The notes under the pieces: model-generated
Database searches by the model: none
What the model saw: only the letters and a program-made list of their open reading frames with translations
Told to the model about the DNA's origin: nothing
Program-made: the position numbers and the translations under genes
Shown here: positions 6,829-14,560 of the stretch, in pieces
Layout of the letters: every line of letters begins with the position of its first letter
Position numbering within the stretch: position 1 is the stretch's first letter
NCBI RefSeq assembly: GCF_947169445.1
Contig: NZ_CAMVPU010000044.1
Span: forward strand, 1 to 29,614
Length of the DNA stretch: 29,614 nt
Direction: 5' to 3'
Source of the DNA: an uncultured Butyrivibrio sp.
Lineage (GTDB): Bacteria > Bacillota > Clostridia > Lachnospirales > Lachnospiraceae

Positions 6829-8280
6829 TCACCGGCATTGAGCAATCAGTTTTACAAGTTCAAGGTAGAATGGCTTTACATTAGTTCTTTTAGTAAGACC
6901 GCCCTGAAGTGACATATGATCTCCGTGGTATGCCGGCATGATATACCATTGTCCTGGAATGATTGTGGTACCCCTGACGTATTCAGTGCTGGGAGCGCCT
7001 ATAGGGGCCCCGGCCGAGATGGTATTTACCAGACCATCGTTTGGCTGCCAGGTTTCATCAATCGTAAAGCCGCCCTTTGTAATGCCGGTATAACAACTCA
7101 TGTAAGTTGCGCCTTTCAGGAACATATTTTCAGTGATTTCCGGGTCAGGAGATATGCTCCCATCAGAGTTTTGGATTGTTGAATAGCAGGGATAGGCAAA
7201 GTAGTATACATCCTCGAAGGTAGTGATCCTTTCATTCAATGCCAGCGCGTTGTCTATATGCATGTCAAAGGAAGCATAGTCATAGGACTGTCTTCCGTCA
7301 GGGACAGCCTTAGTACCTTTTGATACGGCATCACTGTTTTTCTCATATTCATCAGGAATATATATGGCTGATCGGTCAAAGTCTTCATCTTCATAGAGGT
7401 CATATGCAGTGGTTCCGTTTGTTGGTGCGGCCAGAGTCACTATGGAAAGCAGGTTATCGCCATTACCACCTTTGAAGAAAGGTGACAGATCTGATTCATC
7501 GGTGCAGCTGCTTTCTTCATAAGAACCATTTTTTAGTATCTCGGAAAACAGTCTGATTGTTGCGCCACCAAAGGAGTGACCGATAAGTGCGACTCTTGAT
7601 GTGCCAAAGTCCTTTACGAGTGCCCTGCCTGTAAAATCTTCTCCGAAGCGCTCATGTCCTGCGGCCTTACTGTGGGCAGCGCCGTAGTCAACTCTTGTCC
7701 CAGAAAGCTGTGCATACAGTTCACAGGCTCTGTCCCAGGCGCTTCCGGTGGGATCCACAGAGGCAGCATAGCTTTCATAGCCCTGATTGTTCAGGTATCT
7801 TATTATGCTTCCGCCTGTAAGTCCCCAGTAGGGAATAAATTCGTTCCTTGCATCGTAGCTCCCCCAGCCTGAAAGTCCGTGAACAAATACATATTTCACG
7901 TCAGTCTGCAGGGGGCTTCGGTATGATACTGCAGCTGAGATAATGCTTACTACTGCAAACAGTGCAGCCATCCAGATAACGGTCTTTTTCATACCCTGCT
8001 TTTTTACCATGAAAAAAGGATACGGACCATCAACCTTTTCGATAGCGTTGAGATGCACCATAACAAGTCCGTAAGCAAGAGTGAAAAGAGCCGGCAGAAT
8101 GATCCATCCATAGGAAGCACGGTCTTCAGCAAAAATGTATGATGCTGTTGTCAGTATAGGAATTATCAGATGGTGATAAAGTCCTGTTCCGGAGAAGAGC
8201 AGTTCTTTTACCTTTCCGGACATGGGAACAAGAATGAATGTAGTAACAAAGAACGTCATGCACATCATGGTAACAGTCAT
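6829..8280 (-). CDS. Membrane-anchored lipase, family I.5-like
   Basis: 483 residues. The N-terminal 130 hold about four hydrophobic helices; the rest is an alpha/beta hydrolase resembling Staphylococcus/Geobacillus lipases. Visible are the oxyanion strand YVFVHGLSGWG, the nucleophile elbow GHSFGG near 233-238, the NDGLVN loop near 413 with the likely catalytic Asp, and YHGDHMSLQ near 451 with the catalytic His. The catalytic domain should lie outside the membrane and cleave ester lipids. The helical part resembles the second half of Pr6Pr-type membrane proteins such as that at 20199-20792. Its first half is in the ORF 8280-8465, which overlaps this start in TGATG. A frameshift near 8285 or true coupling are both possible. 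Confidence 0.85.
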   Translation of the reverse strand: MTVTMMCMTFFVTTFILVPMSGKVKELLFSGTGLYHHLIIPILTTASYIFAEDRASYGWIILPALFTLAYGLVMVHLNAIEKVDGPYPFFMVKKQGMKKTVIWMAALFAVVSIISAAVSYRSPLQTDVKYVFVHGLSGWGSYDARNEFIPYWGLTGGSIIRYLNNQGYESYAASVDPTGSAWDRACELYAQLSGTRVDYGAAHSKAAGHERFGEDFTGRALVKDFGTSRVALIGHSFGGATIRLFSEILKNGSYEESSCTDESDLSPFFKGGNGDNLLSIVTLAAPTNGTTAYDLYEDEDFDRSAIYIPDEYEKNSDAVSKGTKAVPDGRQSYDYASFDMHIDNALALNERITTFEDVYYFAYPCYSTIQNSDGSISPDPEITENMFLKGATYMSCYTGITKGGFTIDETWQPNDGLVNTISAGAPIGAPSTEYVRGTTIIPGQWYIMPAYHGDHMSLQGGLTKRTNVKPFYLELVKLIAQCR

Positions 8281-8465
8281 CAGTCTAAATACTTCAACAT
8301 AGTACCGCTGTCCGAAATAACCAGTGAAAGCGCAGATATCAATGTAAGAAAATTGGATATCTGCGTGTAAAAGACAAAGCCTTTAAGAAAATGTCTGTCC
8401 TTAAGGCTTTTTGAATATGAAATAAGTTCTAGAATGACAACAATAAGATTAAATATCCTGGCCAT
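8280..8465 (-). CDS. N-terminal part of the Pr6Pr-like membrane domain, separate ORF
   Basis: 61 residues with two hydrophobic helices, around IFNLIVVILELI and FVFYTQISNFLTLISALSLVI. The segment FYTQISNFLTL parallels YFTLQSNLLCA of the Pr6Pr-like protein at 20199-20792. There the chain runs on through LKFIGTAGVTVTM, while here LKYLD ends at TGA and the lipase frame continues with RLMTVTMMC. Joined, the two ORFs would give one protein of about 544 residues with the full six-helix domain. The start ATG at 8465 has GAGGA eight bases upstream. It lies 28 nt after the MerR gene. Confidence 0.65.
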   Translation of the reverse strand: MARIFNLIVVILELISYSKSLKDRHFLKGFVFYTQISNFLTLISALSLVISDSGTMLKYLD

Positions 8466-8493
8466 GTAAATATCCTCGATAAGCTACAAACTG

Positions 8494-8895
8494 TCATACA
8501 ACATCGTTCCAGTCAGGCATGGGAGTTTTATTCTTAACGGCTTCGCTTACCAGAGTGTAAAAGCGGATCTTTTTCTGAAGATGGGAAAGGCCTGCCTGGA
8601 GTGCTTCCAGTGATTCCTGTGTCCTGGCTTCCTGGGACTTCATCATCTCAAGTATCTTTTCAGAATTTGCTTCCATATCCTTTTCATATGAAAAGAAAAG
8701 CCTGATATCGTCCAGGGGAAGAAGGGCTTTTTTGAAACATTCTATAGCATTTAAGCGGTCTATATGAGAATCATTGTAAAATCTGCGTGAGTTTACATGT
8801 TCAACATTCTCCAGTAAACCGATTTTCTCATAGTATCTTATAGTCGAAGCAGGCAGATTAAACTGCTTTGACAGCTCAGTGATTGAATAGATCAT
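8494..8895 (-). CDS. MerR family transcriptional regulator
   Basis: 133 residues from ATG 8895, which has GGAGGG directly upstream; the frame extends further to 8955 but that part lacks a ribosome site and is poor in family likeness. Residues 3-28 (SITELSKQFNLPASTIRYYEKIGLL) are the MerR winged-helix recognition motif, followed by RRFYNDSHIDRLNAIECFKKA and a long dimerisation coiled coil to the end. No cluster of Cys residues for metal binding is seen, so a small-molecule signal is more likely. It is the first gene of a minus-strand unit with the Pr6Pr-lipase ORFs and probably controls them. Confidence 0.9.
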   Translation of the reverse strand: MIYSITELSKQFNLPASTIRYYEKIGLLENVEHVNSRRFYNDSHIDRLNAIECFKKALLPLDDIRLFFSYEKDMEANSEKILEMMKSQEARTQESLEALQAGLSHLQKKIRFYTLVSEAVKNKTPMPDWNDVV

Positions 8896-8941
8896 GATCC
8901 CTCCGAAAAATAATATATATAATAAAAAATTTAAAAAAAAA

Positions 8942-9275
8942 GCAATGATCGGCAAGTATAGAGATGCAGGTGCTTATAAGCCTTATCTTATCTTTGCACT
9001 GACCGACAAGACGTATTCGCTTTTGTGTGATGATGATGTATCTTGTGTTACTGATATCAATTATTACAGGTTTTTTGTTTCTTTGTTTAACCACTGCTAC
9101 TGGGTTACAGGAACAGTGATTGGAAGCATCCTTGGAAAAGTATTACCTTTTTCTACCAGAGGGATAGAATTCTCGATGACTGCGCTTTTCATAGCATCTT
9201 TTACTGAGCAGTGGCTCACTTCCAAAGATCATATGGTAGATGCCTTTAAGGGAGATTATCGCATCAGCGTCGGTG
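8942..9275 (+). pseudogene. AzlC-like branched-chain amino acid exporter fragment
   Basis: From about 8953 the frame encodes KYRDAGAYKPYLIFALTDKT, then YSLLC, FFVSLFNHCYWVTGTVIGSIL and FSMTALFIASFTEQW, the central and late part of AzlC-family permeases. The first third of the protein is missing, because the sequence upstream is the start of the divergent MerR gene, and the end is replaced after MVDAFKG by unrelated residues. The open frame from 8894 to 9343 therefore has an artificial head and tail. No functional transporter can be made. Confidence 0.7.
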
Positions 9276-9291
9276 AATCAGCTGCAGAAGA

Positions 9292-9489
9292 TTGGTATGT
9301 AACTGGGGGCTCGGTCTTACAACCGGTTATCTGGTGGGAGTAATGCTGGGTATAGGTGTTGTTGGGATCTACATTGGTACAGCTACGGATGAATGTATAA
9401 GAGGCCTGATTGTAATGAGTTATTGGTACAAGAAAAAATGGCTTGGAAAGTCTGTTGTCGACCAGAAGGACATAACTGAACTTGCGTAA
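9292..9489 (+). pseudogene. MATE efflux transporter C-terminal fragment
   Basis: The frame encodes GLTTGYLVGVMLGIGVVGIY, then IGTATDECIRGLIVM and SYWYKKKWLGKSVV. This is the last helix pair and basic tail of MATE family (MatE/NorM-like) multidrug exporters. The first 380 or so residues of such a protein are absent. It overlaps the end of the AzlC fragment in a different frame, so the two tails were joined by a deletion. The ATG at 9292 is probably not a real start. Confidence 0.65.
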
Positions 9490-9523
9490 TTGTATAAATA
9501 TGATCACAAGGAGGAAATAAATC

Positions 9524-10698
9524 ATGGAAAACTTTAACTTTTACTCACCGACATTTTTTGCCTTTGGAAAAGACAGGGAGAACGAAGCTGGTTCCTTCGT
9601 AAAAAGATTTGGAGGCAGCAAGGTCCTGATCCATTACGGTGGAGGAAGTGTTGTAAAGTCAGGTCTTCTTGACAGAGTGAAGACCTCTCTCGATAAAGAG
9701 AGTATTCCCTATGTACTTCTTGGCGGGGTAAAGCCAAACCCAAGAAGCGGCCTTGTTTATGAGGGAATTGAACTCTGCAAGAAGGAAAACATAGATTTTG
9801 TCCTTGCAGTAGGGGGCGGAAGTGTAATAGACTCTTCCAAGGCTATTGCCGCAGGGACAGTATATGACGGCGATTTCTGGGATTTCTATATGGGAAAGAG
9901 AATAGAAGAAGCTCTTCCTGTTGGAACAATTCTCACTATTGCAGCAGCCGGAAGTGAAGGAAGCCCTGATTCTGTAATAACCAAGGAAGAGGGTATGTTC
10001 AAGAGAGGTGCCAGCGGAGATGCTATCAGACCTAAGTTCAGTATTCTTAATCCAGCTCTGACACAGACCCTTCCACCTTATCAGACAGCAGCTGGAATCA
10101 CGGACATCTTAGCTCATCTACATGAGAGATATCTGACCAACTCAAAAGAAGTAGAAGTCACCGACAGGCTTATTGAAGGGCTGATGCTCACAATGATCCA
10201 TGAGGGACCGAGAGTAATTGCAGATCCGAATAATTATGAGGCTAGAGCAAACATCATGTGGGCAGGAATGATGGCTCACAATAATTCTGCGGCGTTGGAA
10301 GAAGCCAGGACTGGAACAGCCACAATATCGAGCATGAGCTTTCTGCTCTGTACGACTGTGCGCATGGAGCCGGTCTTGCAGTAACAATGCCGGCTGTGTT
10401 CAAGTATGTTTGCAAGCATGATGTTATGAGATTTGCCAAGCATGCGACACGCGTATGGGGATGCCAGATGGATTTCGACAATCCTGAGGCTACAGCTCTT
10501 GAAGGCATCGCAGCTCTTGAGAATTTCCTTAAGAGTATCGGTATGCCTTTAAGCTTTGCCGAACTTGGAGCAAAAGAGGAGGATATCCCCGCCCTTGTAA
10601 AAGCTCTTTGCTATGGCGATGGCAGAACAGGAAGCATCTCAGGATTTGTCACCCTTGATGAAAATGACTGCACAAAGATTTATCAGATGATGGTGTGA
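9524..10698 (+). pseudogene. Iron-containing alcohol dehydrogenase with one-base frameshift
   Basis: The first ORF (9524-10384) gives MENFNFYSPTFFAFGKD, the NAD(P)-binding AVGGGSVIDSSKAIA and the first iron ligands in DILAHLHERYL. The second ORF (10387-10698) gives PAVFKYVCKHDVMRFAKHA to the normal C-terminus. Between 10289 and 10386 the family sequence QDWNSHNIEHELSALYDCAH and then GAGLAV is readable in the second frame, holding the remaining two His ligands. Restoring one T after 10288 (TCT then TGC GGC GTT GGA) rebuilds the usual NNSCGVGR. The product would be a butanol dehydrogenase-like (BdhA/YqhD group) enzyme of about 390 residues reducing aldehydes. The start has a strong AAGGAGGAA. 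The frameshift is recent, or is a sequence error. Confidence 0.85.
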
Positions 10699-10826
10699 GC
10701 ATTGCCATCTGATAGTGACAGCTGGAGGGAAATATGAGACTTGGAACTTCATCACCACTTGTATAATTCACTGCTTATAATATATTTTGAGGTCGCAACC
10801 AAATTTAACAAAATAAGAGAAAATAT

Positions 10827-10865
10827 GTAAGCTTCGCTTGGTAGACTGGCGGAGCTTACTTTTTT
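10827..10865 (+). terminator. Rho-independent terminator
   Basis: 10827-10837 (GTAAGCTTCGC) pairs with 10849-10859 over 11 bp with one G-U pair and an 11-nt loop, followed by TTTTTT at 10860-10865. It closes the alcohol dehydrogenase transcription unit before the acyltransferase gene. Confidence 0.85.
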
Positions 10866-10910
10866 ATAATCAAGAAAAATGTTAAAATATTTAGCGAAGG
10901 TGGTAAAAAT

Positions 10911-11981
10911 ATGAGAAAACCATACTTGGATAATATTCGCTGGATAACAGTAGTGCTGGTTGTCATATATCACGTTATATATATATTCAACGGCGTGACA
11001 ACGTATGGGATCATCGGCCCTTTTAGTGAACATCAACCCCAGGATACATATCAGTACATAGTATATCCATGGTTTATGCTGCTTCTCTTTGTGGTATCCG
11101 GCATGTCAGCTCGCTATGAACTAGCTAAGAGAACTGAAAGGGAATTCATCAGAGTAAGGACGCGAAAATATCTTGTGCCATCAACAATCGGCCTTCTGGT
11201 TTTCGGCTGGGTTCTTGGCTATTACAACATGCTGATGTCCGGTGCTTTTAATTCCATGAACAACGTACCAGGGCCAATCCTTTTCCTGATAATGGCAGTC
11301 AGCGGATCAGGTCCTCTGTGGTACATTCAGATGCTTTGGCTCTTCAGCCTGATACTGGTACTGATCAGAAGGATTGAAAAAGACAGATTCTATAATATCT
11401 GTGGCAAAGCAAATCTTTTGACACTTATACTTCTTGTCATACCCGTATATGGAGCGGCGCAGATACTTAACACACCGATAATAGTGGTATACAGATTCGG
11501 TATCTACGGACTGGGCTTTTTGATCGGCTACTTTGTACTGTCCCATGACGAAGTGATGGATCGACTTGGCAAAAACTGGCTGTTATTAAGCATCCTTGCC
11601 CTCGCATCCTGCATAGCCTTTGTGATTTTATATAAAGGTCAGCCTTATCCGGATCACGTGGTTCTGGATACAATCATGTGCAATGTATACGCATGGTTTG
11701 GAACTCTCGGTATACTTGCCTTCATGAAAAAATGGGGAAATTTCACGAATGCTTTCTCAAAGTGGATGTGCCGAAAATCATGGGGCCTCTACGTATTCCA
11801 TTATCTGATGATCGCGGTCAGCGGATGGTATCTGCATACATTATGTCCGTCCCTTGCCCCTGTCATCGTATACCTGTTGGTTACAATAGCAGCATTTGCA
11901 GGCTCCTACCTTCTGTATGAGATCATGAGCCGCATACCTATCATAAGGTGGTGTGTTCTGGGAATTAAAGCTGATTTGTAA
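10911..11981 (+). CDS. Acyltransferase family 3 membrane protein
   Basis: 356 residues with about ten membrane helices. The N-terminal MRKPYLDNIRWITVVLVVIYH contains the conserved Arg and the His at the end of the first helix that are catalytic in acyltransferase 3 (OafA/WecH-like) proteins. The VSGMSARYELAKRTEREFIRVRTRK segment after helix two, with its run of Arg residues, is also typical. Such enzymes move acetyl or other acyl groups across or at the membrane onto surface sugars or lipids. The ATG is preceded by AAGGTGG. It stands alone between a terminator and the repeat element at 11993, so the acceptor cannot be told from context. Confidence 0.88.
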   Translation: MRKPYLDNIRWITVVLVVIYHVIYIFNGVTTYGIIGPFSEHQPQDTYQYIVYPWFMLLLFVVSGMSARYELAKRTEREFIRVRTRKYLVPSTIGLLVFGWVLGYYNMLMSGAFNSMNNVPGPILFLIMAVSGSGPLWYIQMLWLFSLILVLIRRIEKDRFYNICGKANLLTLILLVIPVYGAAQILNTPIIVVYRFGIYGLGFLIGYFVLSHDEVMDRLGKNWLLLSILALASCIAFVILYKGQPYPDHVVLDTIMCNVYAWFGTLGILAFMKKWGNFTNAFSKWMCRKSWGLYVFHYLMIAVSGWYLHTLCPSLAPVIVYLLVTIAAFAGSYLLYEIMSRIPIIRWCVLGIKADL

Positions 11982-11984
11982 AAA

Positions 11985-12146
11985 AGAATCCTGTTACTGT
12001 TCAGACAGAAATGCGCACTGTGCTGCGCATTTCGTGAGAAAGTGATTCAGGAGTGAGCGCATTCCTTCGACGAAGTCGAATTGGAATGAATGCGCGAATC
12101 AGTTACTGGAGGGAGCTACAAGCGAGTGAACAGTAACAGAATCCTG
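11985..12146 (+). repeat. Inverted-repeat element, long copy (145 bp), with flanking 9-bp repeats
   Basis: The element spans 11993-12137 and begins GTTACTGTTCA and ends TGAACAGTAAC, perfect 11-bp terminal inverted repeats. AGAATCCTG occurs at 11985-11993 and at 12138-12146, like a target duplication. Inside are a 9-bp hairpin at 12008-12033, a palindrome TTCGAC-GAA-GTCGAA at 12066-12080 and a pair GCGCATT/AATGCGC at 12057-12063 and 12089-12095. It encodes no protein. A 66-bp copy lies at 16294-16359 and a possible end at 20121-20131. Confidence 0.8.
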
Positions 12147-12175
12147 TCGCAATCTGAAATATACAGATAATGGTA

Positions 12176-12204
12176 TTGCAATTGCCTCGTTTCAATGTTA
12201 ATAT
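12176..12204 (+). promoter_or_regulatory. Promoter of the ABC-F leader
   Basis: TTGCAA at 12176-12181 and TAATAT at 12199-12204, separated by 17 nt. Transcription would begin near 12211, leaving a leader of about 245 nt before the ABC-F start at 12456. Confidence 0.6.
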
Positions 12205-12255
12205 GAGAAAGATTTAAAAAGATAAAGAAAGAGCGCTTGGCGTTTAGGTGAAGGA

Positions 12256-12270
12256 ATGAGCATTAGATAA
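12256..12270 (+). CDS. Candidate leader peptide MSIR before the ABC-F gene
   Basis: ATG AGC ATT AGA TAA, preceded by AGGTGAAGGA. The ORF of four residues lies about 45 nt after the predicted transcription start and before a small hairpin GCTGC-TTAT-GCAGC (12304-12317). Antibiotic-induced ABC-F genes often carry a short translated leader whose stalling opens the terminator downstream. The role is inferred from position. Confidence 0.4.
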   Translation: MSIR

Positions 12271-12356
12271 TTTAGCTTGAGTGAACACGATTAAGATTTG
12301 TTGGCTGCTTATGCAGCTGTTTTGTGTACGCTTAAACTGGATTATCATGCATTTTT

Positions 12357-12423
12357 AGCCTAACTGTTCATAGTAGGTCTATTTGTGTGAGTCTATTTTG
12401 CGTATGCATAATAGGCTTTTTTT
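12357..12423 (+). promoter_or_regulatory. Attenuator-like leader terminator of the ABC-F gene
   Basis: 12390-12401 pairs with 12406-12417 (11 of 12 positions, one U-U mismatch, one G-U) around a GTAT loop, followed by T at 12417-12423: a full intrinsic terminator located 33 nt before the ABC-F start. Upstream, AGCCTA at 12357-12362 is complementary to TAGGCT at 12412-12417, the 3' arm of the terminator, so an alternative pairing that would prevent termination is available. This fits transcription attenuation. Confidence 0.65.
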
Positions 12424-12455
12424 GATGCTATAGCAGCAGAACAGGAGGGCGATAT

Positions 12456-13988
12456 ATGCTTCAGATTAGGAATTTAACTATAACACATCGTAAGGACCTA
12501 CGCATTATTTTGGAAAAATTCAATATGGCATTAAATGATGGAGATAAAGCAGTAATCATTGGGGAAGAGGGAAACGGCAAATCAACTCTGATGAAGTGGA
12601 TATACAATCCGGAACTCGCTGAGGATTATTCAGAATGTGAAGGAGAAAGAGTAACTTCCGGAGAGGTATTGGGGTATCTTCCTCAGGAACTTCCAGAAGC
12701 TGATAAGGCAAAAACTCTTTATGAGTATTTCTCGGAGGCACAGTTTTTTTATGATAAGGAGCCAAAAGAACTATCGGAGATGGCAATGAAATTCCAGGTG
12801 CCTTCCGATTTCTTTTACAGCGATCAGAAAATGGGAAGTCTTTCAGGTGGTGAAAAGGTTAAGGCACAGCTTATGCGGCTTCTGATGAACAATCCGACGG
12901 TGCTTCTTTTGGATGAGCCATCTAACGACATTGACATTAGTACGCTGGAGCTTTTGGAGAGGCTGATCAATGACTGGAAGCATATAGTTCTTTTCATATC
13001 CCATGATGAAACCCTTATTGAGAACACTGCAAATGTGATAATCCACATCGAACAGATCATGCGGAAGACCAAGAGCAGATACACTGTTGTAAGGGACAAT
13101 TACAGAAATTATATCGAGAGGAGAGCTGAGAACTTTGACAGGCAGGAGCAGCAGGCTATTAACGACAGGAAAGAGAAAAAGCATCGTGATGAAAAGTACG
13201 CCAGAGTATACAACAGTGTAGAACACGCTCTTTCCAATGTTTCAAGGCAGGCTCCGGCTGTGGGTAAGAACCTTAAGGACAAGATGCATACTGTAAAAGC
13301 CATGGGTAAGCGCTTTGAAAAAGAAGATGAGAATATGACCCAAATGCCTGAGCAGGAAGAGGCTATCTTTTTCAAACTGGGAGATGAGAGAGCAAGAATG
13401 CCGGCAGGGAAGACGGTCATTGAGTATAAGCTTGATGAGCTGCGGACTCCTGACAATGCAAAGGTGCTTGCAAAAGATATTTTCCTTAGAGTCAGAGGTC
13501 CTGAGAAAATCTGTATTGTTGGCACAAACGGGGCGGGCAAGACAACGCTTCTGAAGAAGATGGCAGAAGAACTGCTCTCCAGAAAAGATCTGAAAGCGCA
13601 GTATATGCCTCAAAACTATGATGAGCTTCTTGATCTTGATGTTACGCCGGTTGAGTTTCTTGATGATACCGGGGACAAGGCTATTCGTACCCGTATCAGG
13701 ACTTATCTTGGGGCACTGAAATATACGGCAGATGAGATGGACCACTCAATACGAGAACTGTCGGGAGGACAGAAAGCAAAGGTGTTGCTTTTGAAGATGA
13801 GCCTGTCAGATGCAAATGTGCTTATACTTGATGAGCCAACGAGAAACTTTTCCCCGCTTTCGGGGCCTGTTATCAGGAAGATGATAGATTCTTTTCCCGG
13901 AGCAGTGATCAGCATTTCTCATGACAGGAAGTATATTGAGGAAGTATGCACGAAGACCTATACATTAACAGAGAAAGGACTTATGTAA
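12456..13988 (+). CDS. ABC-F ATPase, probable ribosome-protection/antibiotic resistance type
   Basis: 510 residues with two ABC ATPase domains and no membrane helices. Domain one: Walker A GEEGNGKST near 37-45, signature LSGGE near 129, Walker B VLLLDEPSNDID near 149-160, FISHD near 180. The linker around 195-290 is rich in charged residues and coiled, as in ABC-F proteins that reach the peptidyl-transferase centre. Domain two: GTNGAGKTT near 353-361, LSGGQ near 433, LILDEPTRNFSP, ISISHD. ABC-F factors bind the ribosomal E site; resistance members dislodge lincosamides, pleuromutilins and streptogramin A. The long regulated leader favours a resistance role. The GGAGGG upstream sets the start. 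Downstream GNAT follows after 3 nt. Confidence 0.9.
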   Translation: MLQIRNLTITHRKDLRIILEKFNMALNDGDKAVIIGEEGNGKSTLMKWIYNPELAEDYSECEGERVTSGEVLGYLPQELPEADKAKTLYEYFSEAQFFYDKEPKELSEMAMKFQVPSDFFYSDQKMGSLSGGEKVKAQLMRLLMNNPTVLLLDEPSNDIDISTLELLERLINDWKHIVLFISHDETLIENTANVIIHIEQIMRKTKSRYTVVRDNYRNYIERRAENFDRQEQQAINDRKEKKHRDEKYARVYNSVEHALSNVSRQAPAVGKNLKDKMHTVKAMGKRFEKEDENMTQMPEQEEAIFFKLGDERARMPAGKTVIEYKLDELRTPDNAKVLAKDIFLRVRGPEKICIVGTNGAGKTTLLKKMAEELLSRKDLKAQYMPQNYDELLDLDVTPVEFLDDTGDKAIRTRIRTYLGALKYTADEMDHSIRELSGGQKAKVLLLKMSLSDANVLILDEPTRNFSPLSGPVIRKMIDSFPGAVISISHDRKYIEEVCTKTYTLTEKGLM

Positions 13989-13991
13989 AGT

Positions 13992-14510
13992 ATGGCTGAC
14001 ACAAGAATCAGAATTATCCCGTTTAATATGAGATATCTGGATGATTATTACAGGAACTTCAACAGAGAAATAGCTAAGTATCAATGGCCGGATCCGTTTG
14101 AGAGTATGGATGATGCCAGGAATCTGCTTCAGGATTTCCTTGATGAAATGGAGAAAGAAGAAACATTATTGCTTGCAGTTGTAGACGCTGATGAGAAATT
14201 TATCGGGAGTACTGAGATGCATGGGCTTTCTGAGGATTGTCCTGAGCTTGGAGTTTGGATTATTGAATCAGAACAGGGAAAAGGGTATGCCTATGAAGCA
14301 CTGAAATTTATTTTGGATTATGCATATGAAAAGTACGGAAAGACAGAGTTTTTCTATGAAGCAGATGTACGAAATATTGGCAGTAACAAATTACTTTCTA
14401 AGCTATCAGCTGGTTACGATATTAAAGCTCTTGATGTAGAGGAACTTGTAACGGATTCCGGGAAAGAGCTTAGGCTTCAGGGGAATGTATTAAGACGGAG
14501 GAAATTATAA
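13992..14510 (+). CDS. GNAT acetyltransferase, RimJ/RimL-like
   Basis: 172 residues. An N-terminal segment RIIPFNMRYLDDYYRNFNRE is followed by a GNAT core: LLLAVVDADEKFIGSTEMHGL, the acceptor strand PELGVWIIESEQGKGYAYEAL with the QGKGYA acetyl-CoA loop (QxxGxA), and DVRNIGSNKLLSKLS, where RimL-type enzymes carry the N-x-x-S-x-x-L motif. It probably acetylates an amino group of a protein terminus or small molecule. Translation begins 3 nt after the ABC-F stop, using AAAGGA within that gene, so the two are co-transcribed. If the ABC-F protein is a resistance factor, this enzyme could modify a drug, but the fold alone does not show that. Confidence 0.87.
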   Translation: MADTRIRIIPFNMRYLDDYYRNFNREIAKYQWPDPFESMDDARNLLQDFLDEMEKEETLLLAVVDADEKFIGSTEMHGLSEDCPELGVWIIESEQGKGYAYEALKFILDYAYEKYGKTEFFYEADVRNIGSNKLLSKLSAGYDIKALDVEELVTDSGKELRLQGNVLRRRKL

Positions 14511-14560
14511 TATGAGCGTATATAAATATTTTACATTCATAGATGACAAGGAGAATTTGT

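Noticed and set aside
6916..7182. Plus-strand 88-residue frame inside the lipase gene
   Set aside because: It is antisense to the catalytic part of a well-supported lipase, has no ribosome site and no family likeness.
8896..8955. N-terminal extension of the MerR protein
   Set aside because: Hydrophobic, AT-rich and without ribosome site, whereas GGAGGG stands directly before ATG 8895.
9534..9743. Minus-strand frame at the head of the alcohol dehydrogenase gene
   Set aside because: Shadow of the dehydrogenase coding sequence with no start signals.
13242..13745. Long minus-strand frame of 167 residues in the ABC-F gene
   Set aside because: Mirror of a highly conserved ATPase coding frame; composition reflects the codon pattern of the real gene.
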